DNA of 38,993 bases from Actinomyces sp. (GCF_030530635.1 NZ_JAUMUL010000007.1:1-38993), one strand, 5' to 3'. Counted from the stretch's first letter, positions 18,570 through 27,726 are shown. Program-made: numbers and translations. The notes: generated by a model not told the origin, from the sequence alone.

Positions 18570-19769
18570 AGTTCCCGCCTACGACCATTCACGTCCGAGT
18601 CTGTCACCGAGGGGCACCCGGACAAGATCTGCGACCGCGTCTCCGATGCCATCCTGGACGCCATCCTCACTCAGGACCCGACCGCACACGTAGCGGTCGA
18701 GACCATGGTCACCACCGGGCTCGTGCACGTCGCCGGTGAGGTGAGTACCAGCGCCTATGTGGAGATACCCGATATCGTGCGCAACGAGATCGTCTCCATC
18801 GGCTACACCTCCTCCGAGGTCTGCTTTGACGGCGCGTCCTGCGGCGTGTCCGTCTCGATCGGTCAACAGTCGCCCGACATCGCCGCCGGCGTGGACAAGG
18901 CGCTTGAGGCGCGTGACGACGCCGGAGACCTCGACCCGTTGGACATCCAGGGTGCCGGTGATCAGGGCCTGATGTTCGGCTACGCCTGCACGGACACCGA
19001 CGAGTTCATGCCACTGCCCATTCACCTGGCCCACCGCCTGGCCGAACGCCTGACACATGTGCGCAAGCAGGGCATCGTCGAAGGGCTGCGGCCGGACGGC
19101 AAGACTCAGGTGACGATCGGCTACGACGGCGACGTCCCGGTGTCCCTGGCCGGCGTGGTCGTCTCCACCCAGCACGACCCGGGTCGCAGTCACTCCTCCC
19201 TGACCGATGCCATCACTAAGGAGGTGATCCGCCCGGTGCTGGAGGCGGAGGAGGCCAAGGGGCTGAGACTCGCCACCGCTGATGCCCAGATCCTGATCAA
19301 TCCCTCCGGCCAATTCGTCATCGGCGGTCCCGCCGGCGATGCCGGTCTGACCGGACGCAAGATCATCGTCGACACCTACGGAGGCATGGCCCGTCACGGG
19401 GGCGGTGCCTTCTCCGGCAAGGACCCCTCCAAAGTCGACCGCTCCGGCGCCTACGCGATGCGATGGGTTGCCAAGAACGTGGTCGCGGCCGGCCTCGCCG
19501 ACCGCTGTGAGGTCCAGATCGCCTATGCCATCGGCTCCGCCCGCCCCGTCGGTCTGCACGTGGAGACCTTCGGTACCCACAAGGTGCCGGTGGAGCGGAT
19601 AACCGCCGCCATCAAGGAGGTATTCGACCTTCGTCCCGCGGCGATCGTGCGTGACCTGGACCTGCTGCGCCCGATCTACCGCAGCACCTCCGTCTATGGT
19701 CATTTCGGCCGGCCGGGATTCACCTGGGAGTCCACCGGCCGGACCACGGCTCTACGCGCCGCCTGCTGA
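18567..19769 (+). CDS. metK: S-adenosylmethionine synthetase
   Basis: A 400-residue cytosolic enzyme forming S-adenosylmethionine from ATP and methionine. Signatures are present in order: FTSESVTEGHPDKICDRVSD at the N-terminus with the catalytic His, GAGDQGLMFGYA in the middle, and DTYGGMARHGGGAFSGKDPS in the C-terminal third. Length is normal. GTG at 18567 is chosen over an in-frame upstream ATG at 18483 because family members begin a few residues before FTSESV, and because the upstream 28 codons overlap coaBC and carry a promoter-like hexamer. Confidence 0.95.
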   Translation: MSSRLRPFTSESVTEGHPDKICDRVSDAILDAILTQDPTAHVAVETMVTTGLVHVAGEVSTSAYVEIPDIVRNEIVSIGYTSSEVCFDGASCGVSVSIGQQSPDIAAGVDKALEARDDAGDLDPLDIQGAGDQGLMFGYACTDTDEFMPLPIHLAHRLAERLTHVRKQGIVEGLRPDGKTQVTIGYDGDVPVSLAGVVVSTQHDPGRSHSSLTDAITKEVIRPVLEAEEAKGLRLATADAQILINPSGQFVIGGPAGDAGLTGRKIIVDTYGGMARHGGGAFSGKDPSKVDRSGAYAMRWVAKNVVAAGLADRCEVQIAYAIGSARPVGLHVETFGTHKVPVERITAAIKEVFDLRPAAIVRDLDLLRPIYRSTSVYGHFGRPGFTWESTGRTTALRAAC

Positions 19770-19794
19770 CTACGGGGGCGGCTGGGGAGGCGCC

Positions 19795-21873
19795 TTGGCA
19801 GACACACCCGATACCATCTTGGCGGGCGCGCCGGAGCAGGGCGCGCTCCTCGACGTCCCCATCAAAGCCGCGCGGAGGGTGACCAACCCGGGTGTGCCAC
19901 TGCCGGTGGCACGGGTGCTGTTGGACTCCGCCGTCGCACACCTGGACCGGTTGTTCGACTATCTGGTATCACCGGAGCTCGACGCCGCCGCCGCCGTGGG
20001 CACCCGTGTCGTCGTCCGCTTCGGCGGCCAGGACCTGCACGGCTGGATCTGGGAACGCACCGAGACCACCACTCACCCCGGTCGGCTCATGCCCATTCGC
20101 CGAGTCATCTCAGACCTTCCGGTGCTGACCCCGGACACCATGTCCCTCATCGAGGCCGTGGCCGCACGTACGGCCGGCGTACGCTCCGACATCATCCGGC
20201 TGGCCGTGCCCGCCCGGCACGCCACGACCGAACGGGAGGAGCGCGACCAGCCGGTGCCGACGATGCCCCGTTGGGAGCCGCCCTCCGCCGCGGCCTGGGA
20301 GGCCTACTCGGGCGGCCCCGCCTTTTTGCAGCGGCTGACCGCCGGCGAGTCCCCCCGCGCCGCCTGGACCGCCCTGCCCGGCAGGCCGGACCTGTTGGCG
20401 GACTGGCCCCGCCTGGTAGCGGACGCCGCCCGTGCCGCTCTGGCCGGAGGACGAGGAGTACTGGTGGTAGTGGCCACCACTGAACGCGCGGAGGCGGTAG
20501 CCACCGTGCTGGGCTCCGCCCTTAGTGGGGAGAGCGTGGTGACCCTCTCCGCCGAGCACGGACCCGCGCGCCGCTACCGGGCCTTCCTAAGGGCACTGTC
20601 CGGGCGCACCCGGGTGGTGGTGGGGACCCGCGGTGCGGCCTTCTGCCCCGTGCACAACCTCGGCCTGGCCGTAATCTGGGACGACGGCGACGACCGGCTC
20701 GACGAGCCTCATGCACCCTATATGCACGCCCGTACGGTCCTGGCCCTGCGGTCGGGACTTTCCGGGGCCGGGTTGCTGATAGCGGGCTACACCCGCTCGG
20801 TGGAGGCCCAGGCCTATGTGGAACAGGGGTGGGCCACCGACCTGCACGCTCACCGCGACGTCAGGCGTGCCGCCGTCGCCCGCGTGCAGGTGCCCGCGGC
20901 CCCGGAACTCGAGGCGGAGGGTGCTTCCGGGACGGCCCGCATACCGTCCCTGGCCCACCGGATGCTGCGCGAGGCGCTGAAGGACGGTCCGGTACTGGTA
21001 CAGGTACCCCGTGGCGGCTACGCGCCCATGATCGCCTGCGCTCGTTGTCGCACTGTTGCCCGTTGTCCGAGTTGCTCCGGTCCGCTGGCTCTGGGTCGAG
21101 ACGGCGCAGTCACCTGCCGCTGGTGCGCGCGCACGGCCGCGAACTGGAGCTGCTCGGAGTGCGGACACTCGCGGCTGCGCATGGTGCAGGTGGGCACCAC
21201 CCGCACCGCCGAGGAGTTGGGCCGGGCCTTCCCGGGCATACCCGTGGTCGCCTCCGGGACACGCGAGGATCATGGCGTGATCGCCACCGTGGACGTCCGC
21301 CCACGCCTGGTGATCGCCACGCCGGGGGCGGAACCGCTGGCGGTCGGCGGCTACCGGGGAGTGCTGTTGCTGGACGGTGCCGCCGTGTCGTCCCGTGCCG
21401 ATCTGGGAGCACCCGGTCAGGCTCTGCGTCACTGGACCAATGCGGCCGTACTGGCCGCCCCGGATGCGCGAGTGCTCCTGCTGGGGCGCCCGCACCCGGT
21501 GGCCGCACAAGCACTGGTACGTTGGGACCATGCGGGCTTCGCCCGCCGCGAACTGCATGAACGCGCCGAACTGCACCTGCCGCCGGCCTGGCGGGCGGCC
21601 CGCGTTGACGGCGGGCGGCGGCGCCTGGAGGAATTGTTTGACCGGGCTCGGGCGGCCGACTTCGAAGTGCTCGGCCCCGTCGACGCACCCCGCCACGGCC
21701 GCCCCGGGGAGAAGGCACTGGCACCTAAAGCACCGCAAATGCGTGGGCTGATTCGTGCCCCCCTGGGGCGGGGCAGGCAGCTGGCGGATTTCCTGCGCCT
21801 GCAAGCACGGGAGGCATCAGTGCGCCGGGAGGAGCCGGTGCGCGTCGAACTGGATCCGACCGTTTTGTGGTAG
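19795..21873 (+). CDS. priA: PriA-like primosomal protein N' (degenerate helicase)
   Basis: A 692-residue protein homologous to the replication-restart factor PriA. The N-terminal 3'-DNA-binding domain is present (VARVLLDSAVAHLDRLFDYL, GTRVVVRFGG). The zinc-binding domain is intact with paired cysteines: CARCRTVARCPSC, then CRWCARTAANWSCSEC. The Walker A loop (GVTGSGKT in E. coli) is replaced by GGRGVLVVVATTE and DEEH-type Walker B is not evident (VIWDDGDD), as known for actinobacterial PriA annotated as putative, so helicase activity is doubtful. Start TTG at 19795 has GGGGAGG four to five bases upstream; longer in-frame starts lie inside metK. Confidence 0.88.
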   Translation: MADTPDTILAGAPEQGALLDVPIKAARRVTNPGVPLPVARVLLDSAVAHLDRLFDYLVSPELDAAAAVGTRVVVRFGGQDLHGWIWERTETTTHPGRLMPIRRVISDLPVLTPDTMSLIEAVAARTAGVRSDIIRLAVPARHATTEREERDQPVPTMPRWEPPSAAAWEAYSGGPAFLQRLTAGESPRAAWTALPGRPDLLADWPRLVADAARAALAGGRGVLVVVATTERAEAVATVLGSALSGESVVTLSAEHGPARRYRAFLRALSGRTRVVVGTRGAAFCPVHNLGLAVIWDDGDDRLDEPHAPYMHARTVLALRSGLSGAGLLIAGYTRSVEAQAYVEQGWATDLHAHRDVRRAAVARVQVPAAPELEAEGASGTARIPSLAHRMLREALKDGPVLVQVPRGGYAPMIACARCRTVARCPSCSGPLALGRDGAVTCRWCARTAANWSCSECGHSRLRMVQVGTTRTAEELGRAFPGIPVVASGTREDHGVIATVDVRPRLVIATPGAEPLAVGGYRGVLLLDGAAVSSRADLGAPGQALRHWTNAAVLAAPDARVLLLGRPHPVAAQALVRWDHAGFARRELHERAELHLPPAWRAARVDGGRRRLEELFDRARAADFEVLGPVDAPRHGRPGEKALAPKAPQMRGLIRAPLGRGRQLADFLRLQAREASVRREEPVRVELDPTVLW

Positions 21874-21883
21874 GCAGGAACCC

Positions 21884-22537
21884 ATGAGCACCGCACCGCC
21901 GCACGCCTCCCCGGCGATCGATGCCGTGGTCTTCGACTACGGCAACGTCATCTACGCCTGGGAGGCCGTAGGTGCCATTGCCGGGCGCGTGCCCCTGCAG
22001 TCCTGGCAGGAGTTCGTGGAGGTGGGGGACTTCCCCCGTTGGAACGCAATGCTGGACGCCGGCCTGCCCTTGGAGCAGACTCTGGCCGCCTTGGCTGCGG
22101 CCCACCCCGACCGTCCTGACTGGCCCCCCATGCTACGCATCTACTGGGATCACTTCAGCGACACCAAAACCGGCCCCATACCGGGCACTGCGGCCGTAAT
22201 CGAGGCGCTGGCCGACGCCGGCGTGCCCCTGTACGCCCTTACCAATTTCAACGACGTGCTGTTCGACGCCACCCGCCACCTGTCCCCGCTGCTGGAGCGC
22301 TTCGCCGGCATCGTCGTGTCCGGACGGGAGCACCTGGTCAAACCTGATCCGGCCATCTTCCGGCTACTGCTGGACCGCTACCGACTTAAGGCCGACCACA
22401 CCCTGTTCATCGACGACGCCCAGGTCAACGTGGAGGCGGCCCGCGCCGTCGGCATGCACGGCCACCGTTTCACCGGGGCGGCGCTGCTGCGCGGAGTACT
22501 GATGGAGGCGGGCCTGCTGCCCGCGCCTCTAGACTGA
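21884..22537 (+). CDS. HAD-superfamily hydrolase (YihX-like)
   Basis: A 217-residue cytosolic phosphatase-like protein. Motif I is VVFDYGNVIYAW with nucleophile Asp18; the second Asp of the usual DxD is Gly20, a DxGN pattern shared with the YihX glucose-1-phosphatase subgroup. Motif II is LTNFND, motif III is the Lys of KPDP and motif IV is FIDDAQVN. An alpha-helical cap occupies the segment between motifs I and II. The ATG at 21884 lies 10 bases after the priA stop with CAGGAA upstream. Substrate is unknown, probably a small sugar phosphate or haloacid; sequence alone does not decide. Confidence 0.85.
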   Translation: MSTAPPHASPAIDAVVFDYGNVIYAWEAVGAIAGRVPLQSWQEFVEVGDFPRWNAMLDAGLPLEQTLAALAAAHPDRPDWPPMLRIYWDHFSDTKTGPIPGTAAVIEALADAGVPLYALTNFNDVLFDATRHLSPLLERFAGIVVSGREHLVKPDPAIFRLLLDRYRLKADHTLFIDDAQVNVEAARAVGMHGHRFTGAALLRGVLMEAGLLPAPLD

Positions 22538-22544
22538 ACCCATG
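22530..22544 (+). promoter_or_regulatory. -10 hexamer of a probably leaderless fmt mRNA
   Basis: TAGACT (22530-22535) fits TANNNT and ends six bases before the fmt ATG at 22542, overlapping the end of the HAD hydrolase gene. There is no Shine-Dalgarno in the gap. Confidence 0.5.
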
Positions 22545-23501
22545 CGTGTGCTCTTCGCCGGAACGCCCGAAACCGCTCTGCCCGTGCTCAAGGCACTTAT
22601 CGCCTCTCCCGAGCACGAGGTGGTCGGCGTACTCACACGTGCCGATTCCCGCCGGGGTCGGGGCCGGTCCCTGCACCCCTCACCGGTGGCGTCCTTAGCC
22701 CGCGGGACCGGCCTGGATGTACGCACGCCCGCTACTCTGCGTGACCCGGATCTTCAGGCGTGGGTGCGCACCCTGCAGGCGGACGTTGCGGTCGTGGTCG
22801 CTTACGGCCGGATCGTCCCTTCCGCCCTCCTGGACGTACCCGGGCACGGCTGGATCAATCTGCACTTCTCCCTCTTGCCCGCCTGGCGCGGCGCCGCCCC
22901 GGTACAGCGTGCCCTGATGGCCGGTGACACGGTCACTGGCGCCAGCGTGTTCCGGCTTGAGGAGGGACTGGACACCGGGCCCGTCTACGTCAGCACCACC
23001 GAACCCGTCGGACCCGAGGACACGGCCGGCGACCTGCTCGCCCGGCTCGCCGAGATCGGCGTCGGCCTGGTTCTGGACGTGCTGGCCGGTCTAGAAGCCG
23101 GAACGCTCGTCCCCGAGCCCCAGGACGACACCGCCGCGACGCACGCCCCCGTCCTGACCACGGCCGAGGGGCGCGTCGACTTCCAAGCGGAGGCCGGCGC
23201 CGTGGACCGGCACATCCGTGGCCTCACGCCGACACCGGGCGCCCACACCACCTACCTCGGTGCCCGGATGCGCCTGGGGCCCGTGACACCACTGCCTGAG
23301 GTGACCGACCTGGCACCCGGGAGGATACGAGTATCCAAGCACGAGGTACAGGTCGGCACCGGGGCGGGCGCCGTCCGTCTGGGCCGCGTGGCACCCGCCG
23401 GTAGGAACTGGATGGACGCCGACGCCTGGGCGCGCGGCGCCCGGCCCGCCGCCGACACCGTACTGGGATCGCCCCAGCCGCAGGAGGACCCCGCCGCATG
23501 A
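22542..23501 (+). CDS. fmt: Methionyl-tRNA formyltransferase
   Basis: A 319-residue enzyme adding the formyl group from 10-formyl-tetrahydrofolate to initiator Met-tRNA. It starts RVLFAGTPETALPVLKAL, and the catalytic Asn-His motif is INLHFSLLPAWRGAAPVQRA with the downstream Asp in LEEGLDTGPVY. A C-terminal OB-like tRNA-binding domain follows (DRHIRGLTPTPGAHT to the end). The ATG lies five bases after the HAD stop codon, and the stop overlaps rsmB (ATGA), so the two RNA-modifying enzymes are coupled. No def (peptide deformylase) gene is adjacent. Confidence 0.95.
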   Translation: MRVLFAGTPETALPVLKALIASPEHEVVGVLTRADSRRGRGRSLHPSPVASLARGTGLDVRTPATLRDPDLQAWVRTLQADVAVVVAYGRIVPSALLDVPGHGWINLHFSLLPAWRGAAPVQRALMAGDTVTGASVFRLEEGLDTGPVYVSTTEPVGPEDTAGDLLARLAEIGVGLVLDVLAGLEAGTLVPEPQDDTAATHAPVLTTAEGRVDFQAEAGAVDRHIRGLTPTPGAHTTYLGARMRLGPVTPLPEVTDLAPGRIRVSKHEVQVGTGAGAVRLGRVAPAGRNWMDADAWARGARPAADTVLGSPQPQEDPAA

Positions 23502-24916
23502 AGCAAGACACCGCCCCGGACGCCGCCCGGCTGGCCGCTCTGCACGCCCTGACCAAGGTCCGGGAGGATGACGCCTACGCCAACCTGGTGCTGCCGACAC
23601 TGCTCGACCAGGCCCGCCTGGGACGGCGCGACGCCGCCTTCGCCACCGCCCTTACCTACGGCGCCCTGCGCCTGCAGGGCCGCTATGACGCCGTCATCAC
23701 CAACTGTGTCGACCGGCCCCTGGGACGGATCGATGCGGTCGTTCTGGATGTGCTGCGACTGGGGGCTCACCAGTTGCTCGGCATGCGGGTGCCCACCCAC
23801 GCCGCCGTATCCACCACCGTGGACCTGGCCGCCCATAGCGCCGGTCGCGGCGCCGCAGGCTTCGTCAATGCGGTCATGCGCCGCATCAGCGACCGCGACC
23901 TGGACAATTGGCTGGAACACCTGCGCCAAGACGCTCCCGATGAGATCACGGCCCTGTCCCGCACCCAGTCTCACCCCCAGTGGGTGGTCAAGGCCCTACG
24001 GCAGGCGCTGAAGCTCAACGGACGCTCACCATCGGAGCTGGAGGCCCTGCTGGAGGCGGACAACACCGAGCCGCAGGTCGCCCTGTGCGCCCGGCCGGGC
24101 CTGATCTCACCGGCTCATCTCGCCGAGCAGGTACGCGCAGCCACCGGCGAGGACGCCCGCCCCGGGCGCCTGAGCCCGCACGCGCTGATTCTGTCCGGCG
24201 GCGACCCCGGGCGAATAGAGGCAGTGCGCGACTCGCGTGCCGGTGTCGAGGACGAGGCCAGCCAGCTCGTCGCCCTAATGCTGGCCGCCGCACCGCTGGA
24301 GGGTGACGATGCGCGCTGGCTCGACCTGTGCGCCGGCCCGGGCGGTAAGGCCGCCCTGCTGGGAGCCCTGGCCGCCGAGCGCAACGCAGAGCTGGTCGCC
24401 AACGAGGTCACCGATCACCGCGCCCGCCTGGTGGCCGGCGCGGTACGCGCCCTGCCCGAAGGCGTGGTACGAGTACGCACCGACGACGGTCGTGACCTCG
24501 GCCGTCAGGAGCCGGGCGTATACGACCGTGTCCTGGTGGACGCCCCCTGCTCCGGCCTGGGCTCCTTGCGGCGTCGCCCTGAAGCGCGTTGGCGCCGTAC
24601 GCCCCAGGACGTCGCCGCGCTGGCCGAGCTTCAGCGCGAGTTGCTCGCCAGCGCCATCGCAGCGGTCCGCCCCGGAGGTGTGGTGGCTTACGTGACCTGT
24701 ACGCCACATGTGCTCGAGACGAGCCTGGTGGTGCGCGACGCCACCCGGCAGGCGGCGCGGGTCGGCATCGTGCTCGAGCCATTGCACGCCGGCCGGCTGG
24801 CCGCCGAACTCGCGCCGCAGCCGCCGGCCGGTGCCGACCGGGAGATGTTGCAGACCTGGCCGCATCTGGACGACTCGGATGCCATGTTCTGCGCACTGCT
24901 GCGGCGTACCGTATGA
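23498..24916 (+). CDS. rsmB: 16S rRNA m5C967 methyltransferase RsmB (Fmu)
   Basis: A 472-residue SAM-dependent RNA cytosine-C5 methyltransferase. An N-terminal NusB-like RNA-binding domain occupies about residues 1-140 (ALHALTKVREDDAYANLVLP). The catalytic domain contains the SAM motif LDLCAGPGGKAALL, the release Cys351 in DAPCSGLGSLRRRPEARWR and the nucleophile Cys401 in VTCTPH (usually TCSPH), spaced 50 residues apart as in E. coli RsmB. It overlaps fmt by four bases and an in-frame rpe-type start by four bases at its end. Confidence 0.94.
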   Translation: MKQDTAPDAARLAALHALTKVREDDAYANLVLPTLLDQARLGRRDAAFATALTYGALRLQGRYDAVITNCVDRPLGRIDAVVLDVLRLGAHQLLGMRVPTHAAVSTTVDLAAHSAGRGAAGFVNAVMRRISDRDLDNWLEHLRQDAPDEITALSRTQSHPQWVVKALRQALKLNGRSPSELEALLEADNTEPQVALCARPGLISPAHLAEQVRAATGEDARPGRLSPHALILSGGDPGRIEAVRDSRAGVEDEASQLVALMLAAAPLEGDDARWLDLCAGPGGKAALLGALAAERNAELVANEVTDHRARLVAGAVRALPEGVVRVRTDDGRDLGRQEPGVYDRVLVDAPCSGLGSLRRRPEARWRRTPQDVAALAELQRELLASAIAAVRPGGVVAYVTCTPHVLETSLVVRDATRQAARVGIVLEPLHAGRLAAELAPQPPAGADREMLQTWPHLDDSDAMFCALLRRTV

Positions 24917-24942
24917 CCGCTCGTGCCAGTGAAGGAGGCCCC

Positions 24943-25605
24943 ATGACCCCGGCTATCCATCCCTCGATCCTCAACGCCGACCAGGCTCACCTCGCCGCCG
25001 AGTTGGAGCGGGTGCGCAGCGCGGACGGCCTGCACGTGGATGTGATGGACAACCACTTCGTGCCCAACCAATTCGGCGGTCCTGCCCTGGTGGAGTCCGT
25101 GCTGGCCCACACCCGCCTACCGGTCGATGCGCACCTGATGGTCACCGACGCCGATCGCTGGGCGCCGGTGTACGCCGAGGCGGGCTGTGCCATAGTCACC
25201 AGCCACATTGAGGCGACCACGGCGCCCTTCCGCCTGGCAGGCGAACTTCACCGTCTCGGCGCGGGAATGGGTCTCGCCCTGCGACCGGCCACCCCCCTGG
25301 ACACCGTGGAGCCACTGCTGGGCGAACTCGACCTGCTGCTGCTGATGACGGTCGAACCGGGTTTCGGCGGACAGTCCTTCCTGGAGCCCATGCTGGACAA
25401 GATCGCCGCCGCCCGACGCCTGGTGGGCAGGTCCGGGCAGCAGCTGCGCATTCAGATCGATGGGGGCGTGACCGAGCAGACCATTGCGCGCGCCGCCGAG
25501 GCCGGGGCCGATGTGTTCGTCGCCGGCTCCGCCGTGTACCGTGCCGACGACGCTGCCACGGCCATTGCCGCCCTGCGCGAGCGCGCCACCATCCACCGGC
25601 CCTGA
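24943..25605 (+). CDS. rpe: Ribulose-phosphate 3-epimerase
   Basis: A 220-residue TIM-barrel enzyme interconverting D-ribulose-5-P and D-xylulose-5-P in the pentose phosphate pathway. Motifs: PSILNADQAHL, LHVDVMDNHFVPNQFGGP, DAHLMVTD, MTVEPGFGGQSFLEPMLDKI, IQIDGGV and AGSAVYRADD. Metal ligands His, Asp, His and Asp fall at the expected places. The ATG at 24943 has GAAGGAGG six bases upstream; a second in-frame ATG at 24913 overlaps the rsmB stop (ATGA) but would add ten atypical residues. It acts on D-pentulose phosphates and is not expected to replace the missing L-ribulose-5-P 4-epimerase of the first cluster. Confidence 0.95.
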   Translation: MTPAIHPSILNADQAHLAAELERVRSADGLHVDVMDNHFVPNQFGGPALVESVLAHTRLPVDAHLMVTDADRWAPVYAEAGCAIVTSHIEATTAPFRLAGELHRLGAGMGLALRPATPLDTVEPLLGELDLLLLMTVEPGFGGQSFLEPMLDKIAAARRLVGRSGQQLRIQIDGGVTEQTIARAAEAGADVFVAGSAVYRADDAATAIAALRERATIHRP

Positions 25606-25870
25606 CCTCCGCGCAGGCGGTGATCGGGCGATAATCGCCCCGCCGTCAACACACCGTCAGGACAATTCAAGGCGACGGACCGTATTTGTGGTGATTCCAC
25701 AATGGGCTCGCCGGGGCGGTTGGCCTTATCGTTCTAGTAAGGCGGGAATAGCGCTCCCCGGCCGTTCGGGATACCGGGTCGCCTTTGTAGGCGAACGCCA
25801 TTCCGCGCCTGCTCGTTACCACATCCGGAACGGGCCCGACCGGATCACCACCCACCCCAGGAGCCGCTCA
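25606..25870 (+). promoter_or_regulatory. 265-base control region upstream of the carboxylase-FAS operon
   Basis: Non-coding in appearance. It contains four dyads: GGGCGAT-A-ATCGCCC (25627-25641), which may terminate rpe transcription; TTGTGG-TGATT-CCACAA (25686-25702), operator-like; CCTTA-9-TAAGG (25724-25742); and a compact hairpin TCGCCT-TTGT-AGGCGA (25779-25794) that would lie in the leader. A promoter must lie here, but no hexamer pair stands out. A frame open through this region from rpe is not credible as an N-terminal extension of the carboxylase. Confidence 0.5.
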
Positions 25871-27724
25871 GTGAGCGTTGACGTGAGCCACGACCGCACC
25901 CCCACCCGTATTCTCATCGCCAACCGTGGCGAGATCGCCCTGCGCGTGGCCCGTACCGTGAGGGACCTCGGCGGCACCTCTATCCTGCCGTACACGCCGG
26001 AGGACCTGATGAGTCCGGCGGCGGAGCTGGTAGACGAGGCCTACGCCCTGCCGGAGGGATCCGGCTACACCGACGCCGACGCCATCCTCGAACTCGCCCA
26101 CTCCGCCGGCGCCGACGCCGTCCACCCCGGCTACGGCTTCCTGTCGGAGAACGCAGACTTCGCCCAGGCCGTAGCCGACGCCGGGCTGACCTGGGTGGGA
26201 CCTTCACCGCAGGCCATGCGCACTCTGGGGGACAAGCTCTCCGCCCGTGCCACCGCGGAGCACGCCGGCGTCGCACCGGTTCCCGGTATTACTGACTCAA
26301 TCACCAGCCCCAAGACGGTCACCGACTTCGCCGCCACCCACGGTTACCCGGTGGCGCTCAAACGCACCGATGGAGGGGGCGGCCGCGGCATCACCGTGCT
26401 CGCCTCCGATGCCGAGGCGCAAGCCACCCCCGCCTTCGAGTCCGCCGCCGGAGCCGGCACGCTCATCCTGGAGAAGTTCGTCACCGCGGCCCGTCACGTA
26501 GAGACCCAGTGCGCCCGGGACAGCCACGGCGCCTTCGCCGTCATCTCCACCCGTGACTGCACTCTGCAGCGCCGCAACCAGAAACTGCTGGAGGAGGCAC
26601 CCGCACCGTTCCTGCCCGAAGCCGTTCAGGAACGGCTCACTGAGGCGTCTCGCCGGCTGTTGGACGCCGTCGACTACGTGGGCGTGGCCACCTGTGAGTT
26701 TCTGCTCACCCCAGCCGATGAGCTTTGGTTCCTGGAAGTCAATCCGCGCCTGCAGGTCGAGCACTGCGTCTCGGAGGAGGTCACCGGCGTCGACCTGGTA
26801 GAGATGCAGTTGCGTATCGCGGCGGGCGGTCACCTCGGTGCCGTTCCCGCGCCGCGGGGGCACTCCCTAGAACTGCGTGTCACCTGCGAGGACCCCGCTC
26901 AGGGACTCACCCCCTCCACCGGCACCATCACCCGGCTGCGCTGGCCCGCCGGCCCCGGCATCCGGATCGAGTCCGGTGTCGTCGCCGGCGACGCCGTCAC
27001 GCCCACCTTCGACCCGATGCTCGCCAAGATCGTGGTCACCGGCGCCGACCGCGATCAGGCCATTCGGCGTGCTCGCAGGGCCCTTGAGGAGACGGTCGTG
27101 GAGGGCGTGACCGTTTGCGTCTCGCTGCACGGTCACGTGTTAGGACGCGAGGAGTTCATCCGACCCGGCGCCGACGGTCGTCTGGGCGTGACCACCCGTT
27201 GGATCGAGGAGGCCGTTCTGCCCGCATTGGCGGCTCCTGCCGCACCGGACGCCGCCGCGGACACGCCCGCTACCGACACCCACCGCACCCGCTCCACCTA
27301 CGTAGTCGAGATCAATGGCCAGCGCGTGCGGGTCACCGTCCCCGATGGGATTCTCGGCGGGCACGCCAGGCGCCTGGGTGCCGGCTACGCCGCCGGCGAG
27401 CAGCGCGCCCGGCAACCACTGCGCGGACGAGGCGCTGGACGCGGACGCGGCGGCGCCGAGTCCGGCGCCCGCGGCGGCGACCCGGGCGCCATCGCCGCCC
27501 CCATGCAGGCCATCGTCACCCGTATCTGCGTCTCCCCGGGGCAACGTGTGCGCGAGGGCGACCTGCTGGTGGTCCTGGAGTCCATGAAGATGGAGAACTA
27601 CGTGCACGCTCCCGCTGACGCCACAGTCGCCGATATACCCGTGAGCGCCGGCCGCACCGTGACCGCCGGCGAGATCCTCGTGCGCATGCGCGACACCGAT
27701 GCCCACCCCCAGCAGGAGGTCTGA
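25871..27724 (+). CDS. Acetyl/propionyl-CoA carboxylase alpha chain (biotin carboxylase + biotin carboxyl carrier)
   Basis: A 617-residue two-domain biotin enzyme that carboxylates its own biotin using ATP and bicarbonate. The biotin carboxylase domain begins ILIANRGEIALRVARTVRDLG, with ATP-grasp GGGGRGI and the catalytic-region EVNPRLQVEHCVSEEVTGVD. The C-terminal carrier domain has the biotinylation motif ESMKMEN with Lys573. Between them lies an unusual Arg/Gly-rich linker (about residues 495-538), while the +1 reading of the same bases gives an Ala/Pro-rich linker (see findings). GTG at 25871 has AGGAG seven bases upstream; a second GTG lies four codons later. It is followed two bases later by the carboxyltransferase and then FAS-I, so malonyl-CoA supply is the likely role (AccA3/AccBC type). 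Confidence 0.92.
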   Translation: MSVDVSHDRTPTRILIANRGEIALRVARTVRDLGGTSILPYTPEDLMSPAAELVDEAYALPEGSGYTDADAILELAHSAGADAVHPGYGFLSENADFAQAVADAGLTWVGPSPQAMRTLGDKLSARATAEHAGVAPVPGITDSITSPKTVTDFAATHGYPVALKRTDGGGGRGITVLASDAEAQATPAFESAAGAGTLILEKFVTAARHVETQCARDSHGAFAVISTRDCTLQRRNQKLLEEAPAPFLPEAVQERLTEASRRLLDAVDYVGVATCEFLLTPADELWFLEVNPRLQVEHCVSEEVTGVDLVEMQLRIAAGGHLGAVPAPRGHSLELRVTCEDPAQGLTPSTGTITRLRWPAGPGIRIESGVVAGDAVTPTFDPMLAKIVVTGADRDQAIRRARRALEETVVEGVTVCVSLHGHVLGREEFIRPGADGRLGVTTRWIEEAVLPALAAPAAPDAAADTPATDTHRTRSTYVVEINGQRVRVTVPDGILGGHARRLGAGYAAGEQRARQPLRGRGAGRGRGGAESGARGGDPGAIAAPMQAIVTRICVSPGQRVREGDLLVVLESMKMENYVHAPADATVADIPVSAGRTVTAGEILVRMRDTDAHPQQEV

Positions 27725-27726
27725 TC

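Noticed and set aside
25484..25870. In-frame N-terminal extension of the carboxylase alpha chain back into rpe
   Set aside because: The biotin carboxylase fold starts directly after 25871, AGGAG precedes that GTG, and the extension has Arg/Pro/Ser-rich non-coding character.
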